A stretch of 64,000 bases of DNA from UBA830 sp002295635 (GTDB lineage: Bacteria; Pseudomonadota; Alphaproteobacteria; MPNO01; UBA830), in NCBI GenBank assembly GCA_002295635.1, contig DBHK01000025.1, forward strand, positions 1 to 64,000, given 5' to 3'. The notes under the pieces are model-generated. The model ran no database searches. It was not told the origin of the DNA and saw only the letters and a list, made by a program, of their open reading frames with translations. Positions 6,478-15,515 of the stretch are shown here, one piece after another; position 1 is the first letter of the stretch; each line of letters opens with the position of its first letter. The position numbers were made by a program, and so were the translations under genes.

Positions 6478-7893
6478 CTATCCCCTCGATCCTATATCCG
6501 GTTTATTAGTGACCGTAGCGATATCTCGCACCACTGACGCCGGATTAACAACATCTTCCTCAAGCACCAACGGCACCTCAGCATCCCCCAGCGCCCGCGG
6601 ACGGGCCGGTGATCCCCACCCTATGGTCCCGAGAGTACGACAACTTCCACAGACAGGCCTCCAATCATACCAGGTCGACCCGCATTCGCTACAGGTCCAC
6701 GCTGGATCCGGCGGGGCAGCCGCTGCTCTCCGCAACCACGACCCGGCATTTTCTGGATTTTCCCCCGACCGCTCCTCTAGATCTGCCATCATTCTGCACA
6801 CGCGCGATGGTGGATCGGTTCCCGCTGCTTTTTTAAGATGCGTGCGAGCCTCTCCCCAGAGCCCTGCTTCGAGAGCCGATTGCGCCAGCGCGATATGACT
6901 TTCGGGATGGTCAGGATTGAACGAGAGGAGGCGTTCGTAGCGTTTAACGATTTTGAGTTGGTCCTCACCGGCTATACCGATTTCGCCATAGATCCGAGCG
7001 AGTACCGGGTGCGGCGTGTACGCCCAAGCATTTTGAATGATACGGGCAGCGTGGCCCGTTTTGCCGTTCCTTACCATTAGGTCAACAGTACGCAATGCAG
7101 CGGGCAGAAATTCTGGGGTCAGCGTATTTCCTTGCCGCGCGAAGCGAAGTGCTTCTGGCAAATCGCCATTATCTTCCGCCTCGAGGCTGCAACCGAGTAA
7201 TACCGTCGTCCGGCGGACACGGGCAGTGTCAGCTGGCAGTAATCTTCGCTTCACAGTTTCTTCCAAAGTGGTCAACGCGGCGCGCCAACGACCCTCAGCA
7301 ACTTGAAGATCAAACATTGTCGTCAAGACCCAGGGTGTCTTGGGCTGCAGTTCATAAGCCCTTTCGGCGTATTGAAGTGCTGCATAACGGTCATTTTTCT
7401 TCTGCGCTTGGATAAGTAAACCGCGGACACCGAGAAAAGCAGTTTCGGGCCGATCGAGCATATTCTTGAAGTACCGCGCTGCGGCAGCCTCGTCGCCATT
7501 TAGTTGCGCCGCCTGCGCCGAGAGCAACATTGTAAGTGGCGGTTCGTTCAACAGGATATCTGCCCGCCGCGCCTGTCGATTAGCTTCTCCCGGATCGCCT
7601 GCTGCGACGGCGACCATACCATGGGTCAATGCTCGGTACCCGCGCTCTCGACGAGAGGCCCGATGCCATTCCCGAAGACGCCGTGGGGTTCTACCGAGCG
7701 CCCGGACTATGCCAACAATAAAGACCAGAACAAACAGTAGAAACGCAGTGGCCAAGACAAACCGACCTACCGTTAATTCGACCAGCCAACCCTGCCATAC
7801 AATCGATACCATTCCTGGTCGGTCACTAAACCAAACCGCCGCAGCAACAATGCCCGCTAAAGAAACAATCATACACAAGGTAAAACGGATCAT
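6478..7893 (-). CDS. hemY: HemY-like inner-membrane TPR protein with C-terminal zinc ribbon
   Basis: A 471-residue protein encoded last in the hemC-hemD operon. Two N-terminal membrane segments (about residues 5-22 and 43-63) form the HemY_N region, followed by TPR-type helical repeats (about 90-390) facing the cytoplasm. Near residue 410 is CSECGSTWYDWRPVCGSC, a rubredoxin-like Cys4 knuckle resembling the C-terminus of LapB/YciM. Proteobacterial HemY of this type is not an oxidase; it is an accessory protein thought to organise haem-synthesis enzymes at the membrane. It starts two bases downstream of the HemD-Mic60 stop, so the two are co-transcribed. Confidence 0.85.
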   Translation of the reverse strand: MIRFTLCMIVSLAGIVAAAVWFSDRPGMVSIVWQGWLVELTVGRFVLATAFLLFVLVFIVGIVRALGRTPRRLREWHRASRRERGYRALTHGMVAVAAGDPGEANRQARRADILLNEPPLTMLLSAQAAQLNGDEAAAARYFKNMLDRPETAFLGVRGLLIQAQKKNDRYAALQYAERAYELQPKTPWVLTTMFDLQVAEGRWRAALTTLEETVKRRLLPADTARVRRTTVLLGCSLEAEDNGDLPEALRFARQGNTLTPEFLPAALRTVDLMVRNGKTGHAARIIQNAWAYTPHPVLARIYGEIGIAGEDQLKIVKRYERLLSFNPDHPESHIALAQSALEAGLWGEARTHLKKAAGTDPPSRVCRMMADLEERSGENPENAGSWLRRAAAAPPDPAWTCSECGSTWYDWRPVCGSCRTLGTIGWGSPARPRALGDAEVPLVLEEDVVNPASVVRDIATVTNKPDIGSRG

Positions 7894-7895
7894 AA

Positions 7896-10013
7896 TTAAC
7901 CCAACGTCTCGATCCCGTTCAGCACGATCCGGTTCAATGTAGTTTGAGCTTCTTCCATCGTTAAGCGGGCGCGGGCATTATCGAGCCAAGCATTAATTTC
8001 ACCATCTGAATTGATATTTAGTTTTGAAATTTCTAATACCGCCGCAGAGAGGTCATCTCGGTCGGCAGCCGCCTCTGCCCGGGCTAATATAGCATCGGTA
8101 CCACCGCCTTTTCCATCCACTCGTCGAACAATCACGAATCCACGCAACTTGGATATCGTCCTATCAATCCAGTCCCCTTGGTCCGTTGTACGGATTGCAG
8201 CTACGGTCGCGTCGACAACCGCGGGCAACCGGGAAAGTAATTCGGAGCGGGACGGCACACCCTTTACCGATATAGCTTCTAACGGCGCAATAGCCGTAAG
8301 GATATCAGCTTTATCGCTGGCGAGGCGTTTGAGAGTTGCAATCTCAGCCTCGAACGGTCTAGCTCGTGATAAAGAATCGCGCAACTGGCCTATGGCTAGA
8401 GCAAGCACATCGCTTGAACTGGATGCCCTCAACGCCCTCTTTATAGCCGCGGCCTCCTCCTCTTGCTCATTAATCCGGGCGACCAATGCTGCGATCCTGT
8501 CATCCAGTTCCTGCCTATCAAAAGCCCGGCTAGATCGGGCAACAACAGCGGTTTTAGACATCGAATTTTCAAGCGCGTCGATACGCTCAAGCAACGCGGG
8601 ATCCACAGTTGACGTGAGGTTTCGAGCTGCTGATCTTACCTCAGACTGGAGTTCCTTGAGTTTTCTCTCGTTGCCGCTTTGACGTAAAACTAGTTCGTCG
8701 ATAGCGGTCAATCTCGCCTTCAATTCATCCAAGCTCTGTTCAAGAACTACAACTTTCGTATTCAAAAGATCGTTTTGGCTTTGCAAGGAAGCAAATGCTG
8801 TAGCCAGCCCTCTATCGGTCGCCGCCTTCACGTCAGATCCACCGGCAAGTTGCTCTTGCATATGTTTCGGGAGTTCTCCCCGCCACATAGGTAATGTAAA
8901 ATATCCTACGAAGACTATCGCGAAAACAACGACAAGGGTCCAGACTACTGTCGGCACTCGCGAACGGAATTCGGCGGGCGGAGAGGCGGGTCCTGAAGTT
9001 TCCTGTCCGGGACTAGATTTCTCCTGCTTTTCGTTAGATTGAACTGTCATAAGACTCTCGGATTTTGGAATATCATCATCGCCGGATGACGGCTCTGGAT
9101 CAACCGGATTACCGAGTGGGATACGTTTAGTCTCGACCTTCGGCGCAGGTTGTGATGGCGGAACGGACTGAACTGATTTCCCGGCCCCAACCTTGGCGCG
9201 CTCTATAGCTCTCCGTAATGGAGTGAGATCGAGGGAATCGGACTCGATGCCTGACATAGTTTTGGAACCCGGATACCCGTTGCCAAGAGCATCATCTATT
9301 GAACAGAGAAGTGAATCCGTCGTCGGTTCATATGCTATACGCCTAACTTTCCACTCATTCGGCGAAAGTTCCGCCGCCACAGCCTCGGAGAGGCAGATCG
9401 CTTCTAGGTTACGGCAATTAGACGTCAGGCCGGCCTCCGCGACAAGTTTAGTGAAAAGAACGGCAGTACGTGGGGAAAAAAATAAAACATAGTCGATTTC
9501 TTGGTTTTTAATAGCGGCCGAGGCTTTCTCCGAGAGAACGGAAACAGGTTTCGCTTCGTAAAGCGTGCGGCGAACAACCTTAAATCCACCTGCAGAGAGC
9601 GATCCTGACAAATCACCCGCCACCGTTCTTCCAGTGATATGCAACAGTTGGCCTCGCCCCGGCGATAGTTTCTCAGTGACAAGTTTCACCAAATCGGTAC
9701 TGTTACCAGAGGCGCTTTCGACTACTTCGAAACCTATGTCTTTTGCAAGGTCGCTGGTTGAATCTCCGACAGCAAAAACTGGAATATTTCGCCGGGCGGA
9801 CACTCGGGAAAAACTCCGTACCCCATTACGACTTGTGAATAATACTGCCTGGGACGCATTGAGGTCTCCCTCGATATCTTCTTCGAAGAACTCTGCCAGC
9901 ATCATAGGCGCCAGCACCGGAATGATGCCGCGGCGCTCGAGAGATTCTGCGAGAACCCCCGAGTCGTCTCGGGGTCGGGTGATCAGCGCGCTGCGTCGTA
10001 TCTCCCTATTCAT
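7896..10013 (-). CDS. hemD: Uroporphyrinogen-III synthase fused to a Mic60/mitofilin-like protein
   Basis: A 705-residue fusion. Residues ~1-245 are a HemD-type uroporphyrinogen-III synthase, which closes and isomerises hydroxymethylbilane to uroporphyrinogen III (FTSRNGVRSF and LFFSPRTAVLF lie in the two alpha/beta lobes). Residues ~250-350 are a Pro/Ser/Glu-rich linker. One membrane helix (~353-377) is followed by coiled coil and a C-terminal helical domain typical of alphaproteobacterial Mic60. The chosen start is ATG at 10013, overlapping the hemC stop by eight bases; an upstream ATG at 10079 lies deep inside hemC. In many alphaproteobacteria mic60 is a separate gene beside hemD, so the fusion ties a membrane-shaping protein to the enzyme. 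Confidence 0.88.
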   Translation of the reverse strand: MNREIRRSALITRPRDDSGVLAESLERRGIIPVLAPMMLAEFFEEDIEGDLNASQAVLFTSRNGVRSFSRVSARRNIPVFAVGDSTSDLAKDIGFEVVESASGNSTDLVKLVTEKLSPGRGQLLHITGRTVAGDLSGSLSAGGFKVVRRTLYEAKPVSVLSEKASAAIKNQEIDYVLFFSPRTAVLFTKLVAEAGLTSNCRNLEAICLSEAVAAELSPNEWKVRRIAYEPTTDSLLCSIDDALGNGYPGSKTMSGIESDSLDLTPLRRAIERAKVGAGKSVQSVPPSQPAPKVETKRIPLGNPVDPEPSSGDDDIPKSESLMTVQSNEKQEKSSPGQETSGPASPPAEFRSRVPTVVWTLVVVFAIVFVGYFTLPMWRGELPKHMQEQLAGGSDVKAATDRGLATAFASLQSQNDLLNTKVVVLEQSLDELKARLTAIDELVLRQSGNERKLKELQSEVRSAARNLTSTVDPALLERIDALENSMSKTAVVARSSRAFDRQELDDRIAALVARINEQEEEAAAIKRALRASSSSDVLALAIGQLRDSLSRARPFEAEIATLKRLASDKADILTAIAPLEAISVKGVPSRSELLSRLPAVVDATVAAIRTTDQGDWIDRTISKLRGFVIVRRVDGKGGGTDAILARAEAAADRDDLSAAVLEISKLNINSDGEINAWLDNARARLTMEEAQTTLNRIVLNGIETLG

Positions 10014-10935
10014 TGAAAAATCCAGGTCCGGCTCGGCTGCGTAGTTCAGCAGCGGCTTCGCGGGCCATTGACATGGCATCTGCTACTGATCCTTCACGAC
10101 GCGTTTCGAGAAGTTCGGATCCGTCTGGTCGGACTATCGCGGCGCGGAGAACCGAGTTGTTACCGTCAACGGTGGCGTAGGCTGCTATCGGCGTTCGACA
10201 GGAACCGTCAAGCCCGGCCAGAATCTCTCTTTCTCCCTTGGCTTGAACGGAGGCGTCGGAATCGTTTATTGGTACAAGCATGGCGGCGGTCTTTTCGTCG
10301 TTTTCCCGTCGTTCGATTCCAATAATACCCTGACAGACCGCGGGTAGCATTTCATCGATCGAAATCGGTTTGGCCGGTACGTCATCTCGCCCCAGCCTTT
10401 TGAGTCCAGCAAGCGCAAGGAAAGTCGCATCGACGTCCCCTGATATTACTTTTTCCAGCCGGGTATCGACGTTGCCACGGAGCGGGACGACTTTGAGGTC
10501 TGGCCGCTTATATAATAGCATCGCCTTGCGGCGTAGGGAGGCGGTGCCGACCGTATTACCGATGGGAAGATCCTTAATAGAACTGACCTCACTCGATATC
10601 AGCGCATCCCGCGGATCGGCGCGCGGCAATAGGCAGTCGATAATTAGACCGGCAGGAAGGCAAGTTGGGACATCTTTCATGGAATGGACGGCGATATCGA
10701 TTCGTCTCGCCATCAGAGCGTCTTCGATTTCCTTAGTGAAAAGGCCCTTACCACCAACTTCAGAAAGCGATCCCTGTTGTAGTCGGTCGCCAGACGTCTT
10801 TATCACAGAGATCTCAATGGCCCCAGAATCGGCTAGTTCAAGATGGACCTCCTCTAGACAGCGCTTGACCTCATTCGCTTGCCATAGGGCAAGCGGGCTG
10901 CCACGAGTGCCGATCCGTAATCGCGAAGATGACAT
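10006..10935 (-). CDS. hemC: Hydroxymethylbilane synthase (porphobilinogen deaminase)
   Basis: A 309-residue cytosolic enzyme that joins four porphobilinogen molecules into hydroxymethylbilane. Visible family signs are the N-terminal RIGTRGSPLALWQA, VHSMKDVPT with the catalytic Asp region, RRKAMLLYKRPDL, and LDGSCRTPIAAYA, whose Cys246 carries the dipyrromethane cofactor. The length is normal. It heads a leftward operon with hemD-mic60 and hemY and is divergent from tsaD. The 98-base gap to tsaD must hold both promoters. The start MSSSRLRIGTRG is typical for the family. Confidence 0.97.
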   Translation of the reverse strand: MSSSRLRIGTRGSPLALWQANEVKRCLEEVHLELADSGAIEISVIKTSGDRLQQGSLSEVGGKGLFTKEIEDALMARRIDIAVHSMKDVPTCLPAGLIIDCLLPRADPRDALISSEVSSIKDLPIGNTVGTASLRRKAMLLYKRPDLKVVPLRGNVDTRLEKVISGDVDATFLALAGLKRLGRDDVPAKPISIDEMLPAVCQGIIGIERRENDEKTAAMLVPINDSDASVQAKGEREILAGLDGSCRTPIAAYATVDGNNSVLRAAIVRPDGSELLETRREGSVADAMSMAREAAAELRSRAGPGFFNE

Positions 10936-11033
10936 AACTGTAATTCTAGCCGAATTTAGCGTTTCATGGAATTAAACCGAGCGTTGCGCTAGGTTAACCG
11001 TGTTTTACGATTTTAATAGGTGCCGCATAACTC

Positions 11034-12062
11034 ATGCTCGTTCTCGGTATCGAAACTAGCTGCGATGAAACAGCCGCCGCTGTCGTCTGTGACGACCGTA
11101 CAATCCGATCAAATATGGTTTACTCACAGCTGAAAGAGCACCGAGCATTTGGTGGTGTTGTTCCAGAAATAGCAGCGCGAGCGCATCTCGATATTCTAGA
11201 TGGGATTGTGCGCAGCGCGTTGGTTAACGCTAACGTTTCGCTATCAGATATCGACGCCGTCGCAGCCACTGGTGGGCCGGGGCTGATCGGCGGGATAATA
11301 GTCGGCACGATGACTGCAAAAGCTATAGCCCTAGCGGCGAACAAACCGTATATCGCAGTCAATCACTTGGAAGGGCATGCGCTGACAGCGCGCCTGACTG
11401 ACAACCTGGGCTTTCCTTACCTTCTTCTGCTTGCATCGGGCGGACACTGCCAACTAGTGTCAGTTAGCGGACCCGGGGCCTATAAACAGTTGGGAACGAC
11501 CCTTGACGACGCTATCGGAGAAGCATTCGACAAATCCTCTAAGATGATGGGACTAGGATCTCCAGGTGGGCCCGCAATCGAAAGAGTAGCCGCAGCCGGC
11601 AACCCAAAACGATATGAATTTCCGCGGCCGATGAAGGGGCGCCCGGGCTGCGATTTCTCATTTTCCGGCCTGAAGACATCAGTTCGTAAAGCTATTCTCG
11701 AAACAAGCTCCGACACCTTAGGCCGGGTAGATGCTCAAGATATTGCCGCCTCATTCCAGGCAGCGGTCACCGAAACGGTTGTTGATCGCTGCACCAATGC
11801 CCTTGCGGTATTCGATGAACAACATCCCGACGGCAAGACATTAGTGGTGGCCGGCGGCGTAGCCGCAAATAAGCTGCTGCGGGAAAAGCTATCTGGGCTT
11901 TGCGCCCTCACAGGTTTCCGCTTCGTCGCTCCGCCACCCTCGCTCTGTACCGACAACGCCGCGATGATAGCTTGGGTTGGTATTGAGCGCCTCCGCCTAG
12001 GCCTTATCAATGACATGGACTTCTCTCCTCGACCAAGGTGGCCACTCGAGGAGTTGATATAA
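11034..12062 (+). CDS. tsaD: tRNA N6-adenosine threonylcarbamoyltransferase TsaD
   Basis: A 342-residue ASKHA-fold enzyme that, with TsaB and TsaE, transfers threonylcarbamoyl to A37 of ANN-decoding tRNAs. Visible motifs are LGIETSCDETAAAV at the N-terminus (nucleotide binding), NHLEGHALTA with the metal-binding His111 and His115, SGGHCQLV, FSFSGLKT, and VVAGGVAANKLLR. The length is normal. It is divergent from hemC, as in many alphaproteobacteria. The intron-bearing tRNA-Thr in this window would itself be a t6A substrate. Confidence 0.97.
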   Translation: MLVLGIETSCDETAAAVVCDDRTIRSNMVYSQLKEHRAFGGVVPEIAARAHLDILDGIVRSALVNANVSLSDIDAVAATGGPGLIGGIIVGTMTAKAIALAANKPYIAVNHLEGHALTARLTDNLGFPYLLLLASGGHCQLVSVSGPGAYKQLGTTLDDAIGEAFDKSSKMMGLGSPGGPAIERVAAAGNPKRYEFPRPMKGRPGCDFSFSGLKTSVRKAILETSSDTLGRVDAQDIAASFQAAVTETVVDRCTNALAVFDEQHPDGKTLVVAGGVAANKLLREKLSGLCALTGFRFVAPPPSLCTDNAAMIAWVGIERLRLGLINDMDFSPRPRWPLEELI

Positions 12063-12188
12063 GCAGTTACCCTAGTCGGCCGCAGTACACACTTCAATTA
12101 GGCCTAAAGTGTGTAAATTTTGGTAATCGGACAGTTAGTCGTAATATTGGTAGAATTCTGTTTGGATAAAAGTAATCGGAGACTTAGC

Positions 12189-12680
12189 ATGAGCGGTAAT
12201 GAAGAATTCCGCGGCCATTCGGTTGTGATGCAGCCAGGCGATGGACCGAGCTTCTGGCAACCGATGCCGGCCAATGGTCATGCGGATCCCATGCTATTTC
12301 CCGGAATCACCAGGTTTGGCGAATTGTCCATGGGATATCAGACAATTGCTATCGGCGGACACGTACGCGAGCATTCTCATGCTGACCAGGTCGAGTTACA
12401 GATCTGCTTCAAGGGTCAGGGGCATATTATGGTTGACGGGAAACGTCACAACATCTCTCCGGGCTCATCAGCATTTCTGGGCTACGACGTAAAACATGCG
12501 ATTTATAATGACGGAAATGACGAGCTTGTCATGCTCTGGGTAATTACGCCCTCAGGCCTAGAGGATTTCTTTGAAACTATCGGAAAAGAAAGGTGTCCGG
12601 GAGATACAGTGCCGGAACCGTTTGAACGGCCTACCGACGTGATCGCAATTGAGCGATCCATGGGTATGAACGACACATAA
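12189..12680 (+). CDS. Cupin-domain protein
   Basis: A 163-residue single-domain cupin. The metal-site pattern is clear: GGHVREHSHADQVELQICFKG (His, His, Glu) and the second-motif region PGSSAFLGYDVKHAIYNDG (His). Such proteins bind a divalent metal and act as small dioxygenases, isomerases or sensors; the substrate is not evident. The start is the ATG at 12189 with GGAG upstream; an alternative start at 12120 would add 23 residues without similarity. It is followed 19 bases later by a hydrolase gene, so it may be part of a small catabolic operon with the hydrolase and the 2OG-Fe oxygenase. Confidence 0.8.
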   Translation: MSGNEEFRGHSVVMQPGDGPSFWQPMPANGHADPMLFPGITRFGELSMGYQTIAIGGHVREHSHADQVELQICFKGQGHIMVDGKRHNISPGSSAFLGYDVKHAIYNDGNDELVMLWVITPSGLEDFFETIGKERCPGDTVPEPFERPTDVIAIERSMGMNDT

Positions 12681-12699
12681 ATTGTAGGGGAGGCATTCC

Positions 12700-13500
12700 T
12701 TGCCAAAAGTAGATATAGGCGACGCTGAGATCTATTATGAGGAAAAGGGTAGCGGCGAACCAATCATGTTCGTTCCTGGACTCGGCGGCGGCGGGACCGT
12801 CTGGTCTAATCAAGTGGAAGCATTTTCGGGTGAATACCGAGCGATCGTTCACGACCATCGCGGATGCGGAAAAAGCACCTACTCCCTGATCGACTACTCG
12901 GTAGATCAGATGGCATCTGACGCCCTCCGTCTGATGGATGATCTTGGTATAGATTGCGCCCACTGGGTAGGCCATTCGACCGGTGGTGCAATGGGCCAGA
13001 TCGTAGCCCAAGACTATCCGGATCGCCTTGCGTCTTTAGTTCTCAGCGCGACGTGGCCAGGCCAAGATGAATATTTCAACCGAGCTTTTGCGGCCCGCAA
13101 AAGCGTCCTTTCGAACCAGGGGACTGCTGAATACGCCAAGCATTCCATCCTAACATTGCTACCGCCTCGGTACATTACGAAAAATACGGACCGGATTGCA
13201 GAAATGGAGAAGTATCTGGCGGGAGCCGAACAACCGGTCGAAATCATGGAAAGCCGGATCGACGCGATCTGCGCCTTCGATCGACGCGACAGCATGGAGA
13301 ACATAAATGTACCAACGCTGGTCATCGTTGCCGATGACGACATGGTGACCCCTCGCTACCTATCTGATGAGCTAGCCGAAGGCATCAATCATGCCGAGAA
13401 AGTCATCCTACCCACAGGTGGGCATTTTGTTCTGCATGTTTTGGTGGAGGAATACAATGCAGCGGTTGGTGATTTCATCAGACGCCACCCGATGGCCTGA
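12700..13500 (+). CDS. Alpha/beta-fold hydrolase
   Basis: A 266-residue enzyme of the 3-oxoadipate enol-lactonase-like branch. The oxyanion region is VPGLGGGGTVW, the nucleophile elbow GHSTGGAMGQ (Ser), the acid DDDMVTP (Asp) and the base GGHFVLHV (His). The start is TTG at 12700, supported by the strong AGGGGAGG ribosome-binding site seven bases upstream. The substrate cannot be told from the sequence; esters, lactones or thioesters are possible. It lies between the cupin and the 2OG-Fe oxygenase on the same strand. Confidence 0.85.
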   Translation: MPKVDIGDAEIYYEEKGSGEPIMFVPGLGGGGTVWSNQVEAFSGEYRAIVHDHRGCGKSTYSLIDYSVDQMASDALRLMDDLGIDCAHWVGHSTGGAMGQIVAQDYPDRLASLVLSATWPGQDEYFNRAFAARKSVLSNQGTAEYAKHSILTLLPPRYITKNTDRIAEMEKYLAGAEQPVEIMESRIDAICAFDRRDSMENINVPTLVIVADDDMVTPRYLSDELAEGINHAEKVILPTGGHFVLHVLVEEYNAAVGDFIRRHPMA

Positions 13501-13509
13501 TAGCATCTC

Positions 13510-14163
13510 ATGAAAAATCAGCAGAACAAGGAAACAAACGCATCGCTGCGCGCGATCTTTGCGACACCCGTCATCGAGTTTCTGCTTCCCAACGCAGACG
13601 CGTTGAACACCAAACTCAAACGCATAATTCTTAAGCACGAAAAAAGCCATGAAGGCACACAACACAGCAATCTCGGCGGTTGGCAATCCGGATGGGATAT
13701 GGATCAATGGGGCGGCGATGCCTTGGACGAAATCATGCAGGTCGCTCATGACCTAGCGTCGCAGGCAACATGCGACAGGATGGGTAAACCGGCCCCGGTG
13801 AAGTGGATCAGCAATGCCTGGGCTAACGTTAATAGAGACGGTCATGGCAATGAATTCCACACCCATCCCGGCGCATACTGGTCGGCCAGCTATTATGTCG
13901 ACGATGGCAGCGCAGCCGACGAAGGAGTCGGGGGAGGCGAGTTCGAGATCCAAGATCCGCGTGGCGTCGCTCCAGCTATGCTGGCCCCGCATCTAGCCTT
14001 TGCGATGCCAGGCGGCCAGTCAATTGGCGCCAGCGAACTTGTCCGCCCACGCCCTGGTCTGATGCTTCTTTTCCCATCATGGCTATCTCATGCGGTGCGA
14101 CCCTATCGCGGCAATGGAGTGCGTATTTCCATCGCGATAAATATGACGCCGGTGCATGGATGA
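13510..14163 (+). CDS. Putative 2-oxoglutarate/Fe(II) oxygenase (TIGR02466-like)
   Basis: A 217-residue protein of the family described as putative 2OG-Fe(II) oxygenases (TIGR02466 type), common in marine bacteria and phages. FHTHPGAYWSASYYV contains a His/His metal-site region, and SHAVRPYRGNGVRISIAIN provides the distal His and the Arg expected to bind 2-oxoglutarate. The N-terminal IFATPVIEF is also typical. The substrate is unknown; some relatives modify amino acids or peptides. It ends overlapping the gpsA start by eight bases, so the two are translationally coupled. Confidence 0.8.
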   Translation: MKNQQNKETNASLRAIFATPVIEFLLPNADALNTKLKRIILKHEKSHEGTQHSNLGGWQSGWDMDQWGGDALDEIMQVAHDLASQATCDRMGKPAPVKWISNAWANVNRDGHGNEFHTHPGAYWSASYYVDDGSAADEGVGGGEFEIQDPRGVAPAMLAPHLAFAMPGGQSIGASELVRPRPGLMLLFPSWLSHAVRPYRGNGVRISIAINMTPVHG

Positions 14164-15160
14164 CGCCGCCGTGAAAATCGGAATCATTGGTGCCGGCGCC
14201 TGGGGAACCGCGCTAGCCGTTGCCGCACAACGTGCGGGATGCGACGTATTCCTTTGGGCATACGAAAAGGAAGTCGTTGACGCCATCTTAAACACGGGTG
14301 AAAATACACCTTATCTTCCGGGTGTCTCTCTCAATCCCGCCATCGGCGCCACCTCTGATTTGAGTGACGCGGTTAACTCGGACGTGATACTACTGGCCGC
14401 ACCGGCACAGCATCTACGCCGGACGATAAAACCTCTTGCGGATCAGCTGTCGCCCACAACGCCTCTAGTCATTTGTTCCAAGGGAATCGAACAGGGCACA
14501 ATGGCCCTTATGAGTGAAGTTGTGTCCGCGCTTTTCGTCCGCAACACGGTTATGGTGCTGTCAGGGCCAACTTTCGCTAGGGATGTCGCCGCAGGCCTGC
14601 CAACAGCGGTGACGCTTGCGGCCGGCGAACTCGACGCAGCGCAGCGACTAGCGCACACCCTTAGCTCCGAATGGTTTCGTCCCTATTCCAGCAACGATTT
14701 GATCGGGGCGCAGATTGGCGGCGCGATTAAAAACGTCGTCGCAATCGCGTGTGGTATCGCAGATGGCCGTGGCTTTAGCGACAATGCCCGCGCCGCGCTG
14801 GTGACCCGGGGCTTGGCCGAGATGACCCGGCTCTGCATCGCGAAGGGGGGGCGAGCGGAGACCATGATGGGTCTTTCAGGCATGGGCGACCTGGTTCTGA
14901 CCTGCACGAGCATCCAATCGCGAAATTATTCACTGGGGATCTCGCTGGGAAAGGGCCAGGCATTGACCGATATATTAGACCGACGAAATTCGGTCGCGGA
15001 AGGAATTTACTCAGCCAGCGCTGCGGCAGCATTGGCCGAAGAACTGCAAATAGAGATGCCAATCTCGGCAGCAGTCGATTCAATCCTGAACCGGAATGCG
15101 AAAATTGATTCGGTTATCGACGGCCTCATGTCACGGCCGTTACGAGCAGAAACAAATTAA
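14156..15160 (+). CDS. gpsA: Glycerol-3-phosphate dehydrogenase [NAD(P)+]
   Basis: A 334-residue cytosolic enzyme making sn-glycerol 3-phosphate from dihydroxyacetone phosphate for phospholipids. The Rossmann motif GIIGAGAWGTALA, the CSKGIE segment, GPTFARDVAAGLPTAVTLA, the catalytic Lys region GGAIKNVVAIACGI, and GLSGMGDLVLTCTS are all present. An internal GTG at 14171 is an alternative start, but the ATG at 14156 overlaps the preceding stop in the usual way. The position between tsaD and an EVE-domain gene is a common alphaproteobacterial arrangement. Confidence 0.97.
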   Translation: MDDAAVKIGIIGAGAWGTALAVAAQRAGCDVFLWAYEKEVVDAILNTGENTPYLPGVSLNPAIGATSDLSDAVNSDVILLAAPAQHLRRTIKPLADQLSPTTPLVICSKGIEQGTMALMSEVVSALFVRNTVMVLSGPTFARDVAAGLPTAVTLAAGELDAAQRLAHTLSSEWFRPYSSNDLIGAQIGGAIKNVVAIACGIADGRGFSDNARAALVTRGLAEMTRLCIAKGGRAETMMGLSGMGDLVLTCTSIQSRNYSLGISLGKGQALTDILDRRNSVAEGIYSASAAAALAEELQIEMPISAAVDSILNRNAKIDSVIDGLMSRPLRAETN

Positions 15161-15341
15161 GGGCGGTTCAAACTATTGGCTAGACAAAAGCCCATTCGGC
15201 AGAAAATACGGACCCAGTTTCCTGCTTCCTAAAGCCGCCAGAGGCGGATACTGAACCTAAGCGCTACTCGGCTATAGGCTTGATATCATTCAATGTGTGG
15301 AATAACTCTCTGACGCGCATTGTGTCCGAAAGGATTCCCGT

Positions 15342-15515
15342 ATGAACAAACCACCACTCTGGCCTGCCCATCTCCACCATTTCTCTCTCGACACGTCGCA
15401 GATGAATACGCTCATACCTTGGTACGAAACCCGCACCTTCAATTCACCGGCTGGAGAATGGAAAACCGAACCACGAACGCTCAATCTATGGGGTGATGCT
15501 TGGACAAGGGACTGA
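15342..15515 (+). pseudogene. Truncated VOC (glyoxalase/extradiol-dioxygenase-like) gene remnant
   Basis: A 57-codon frame. Its start (WPAHLHHFSLDTSQMNTLIP, then WYE) looks like the first beta-alpha unit of a VOC-fold domain with a metal-binding His. It then jumps to an unrelated or late segment and stops inside the start region of the monooxygenase gene. A full VOC protein needs at least ~120 residues. It is either a remnant with an internal deletion or a short leader-like gene overlapping the monooxygenase start by 16 bases. VOC dioxygenases often partner aromatic hydroxylases such as the next gene. The flanking 15161-15341 stretch holds only a small hairpin at 15234-15246. Confidence 0.45.

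Noticed and set aside
10014..10079. Upstream start for the HemD fusion
   Set aside because: The extra 22 residues lie inside hemC and do not resemble HemD. The ATG at 10013 gives the usual short overlap and family-like N-terminus.
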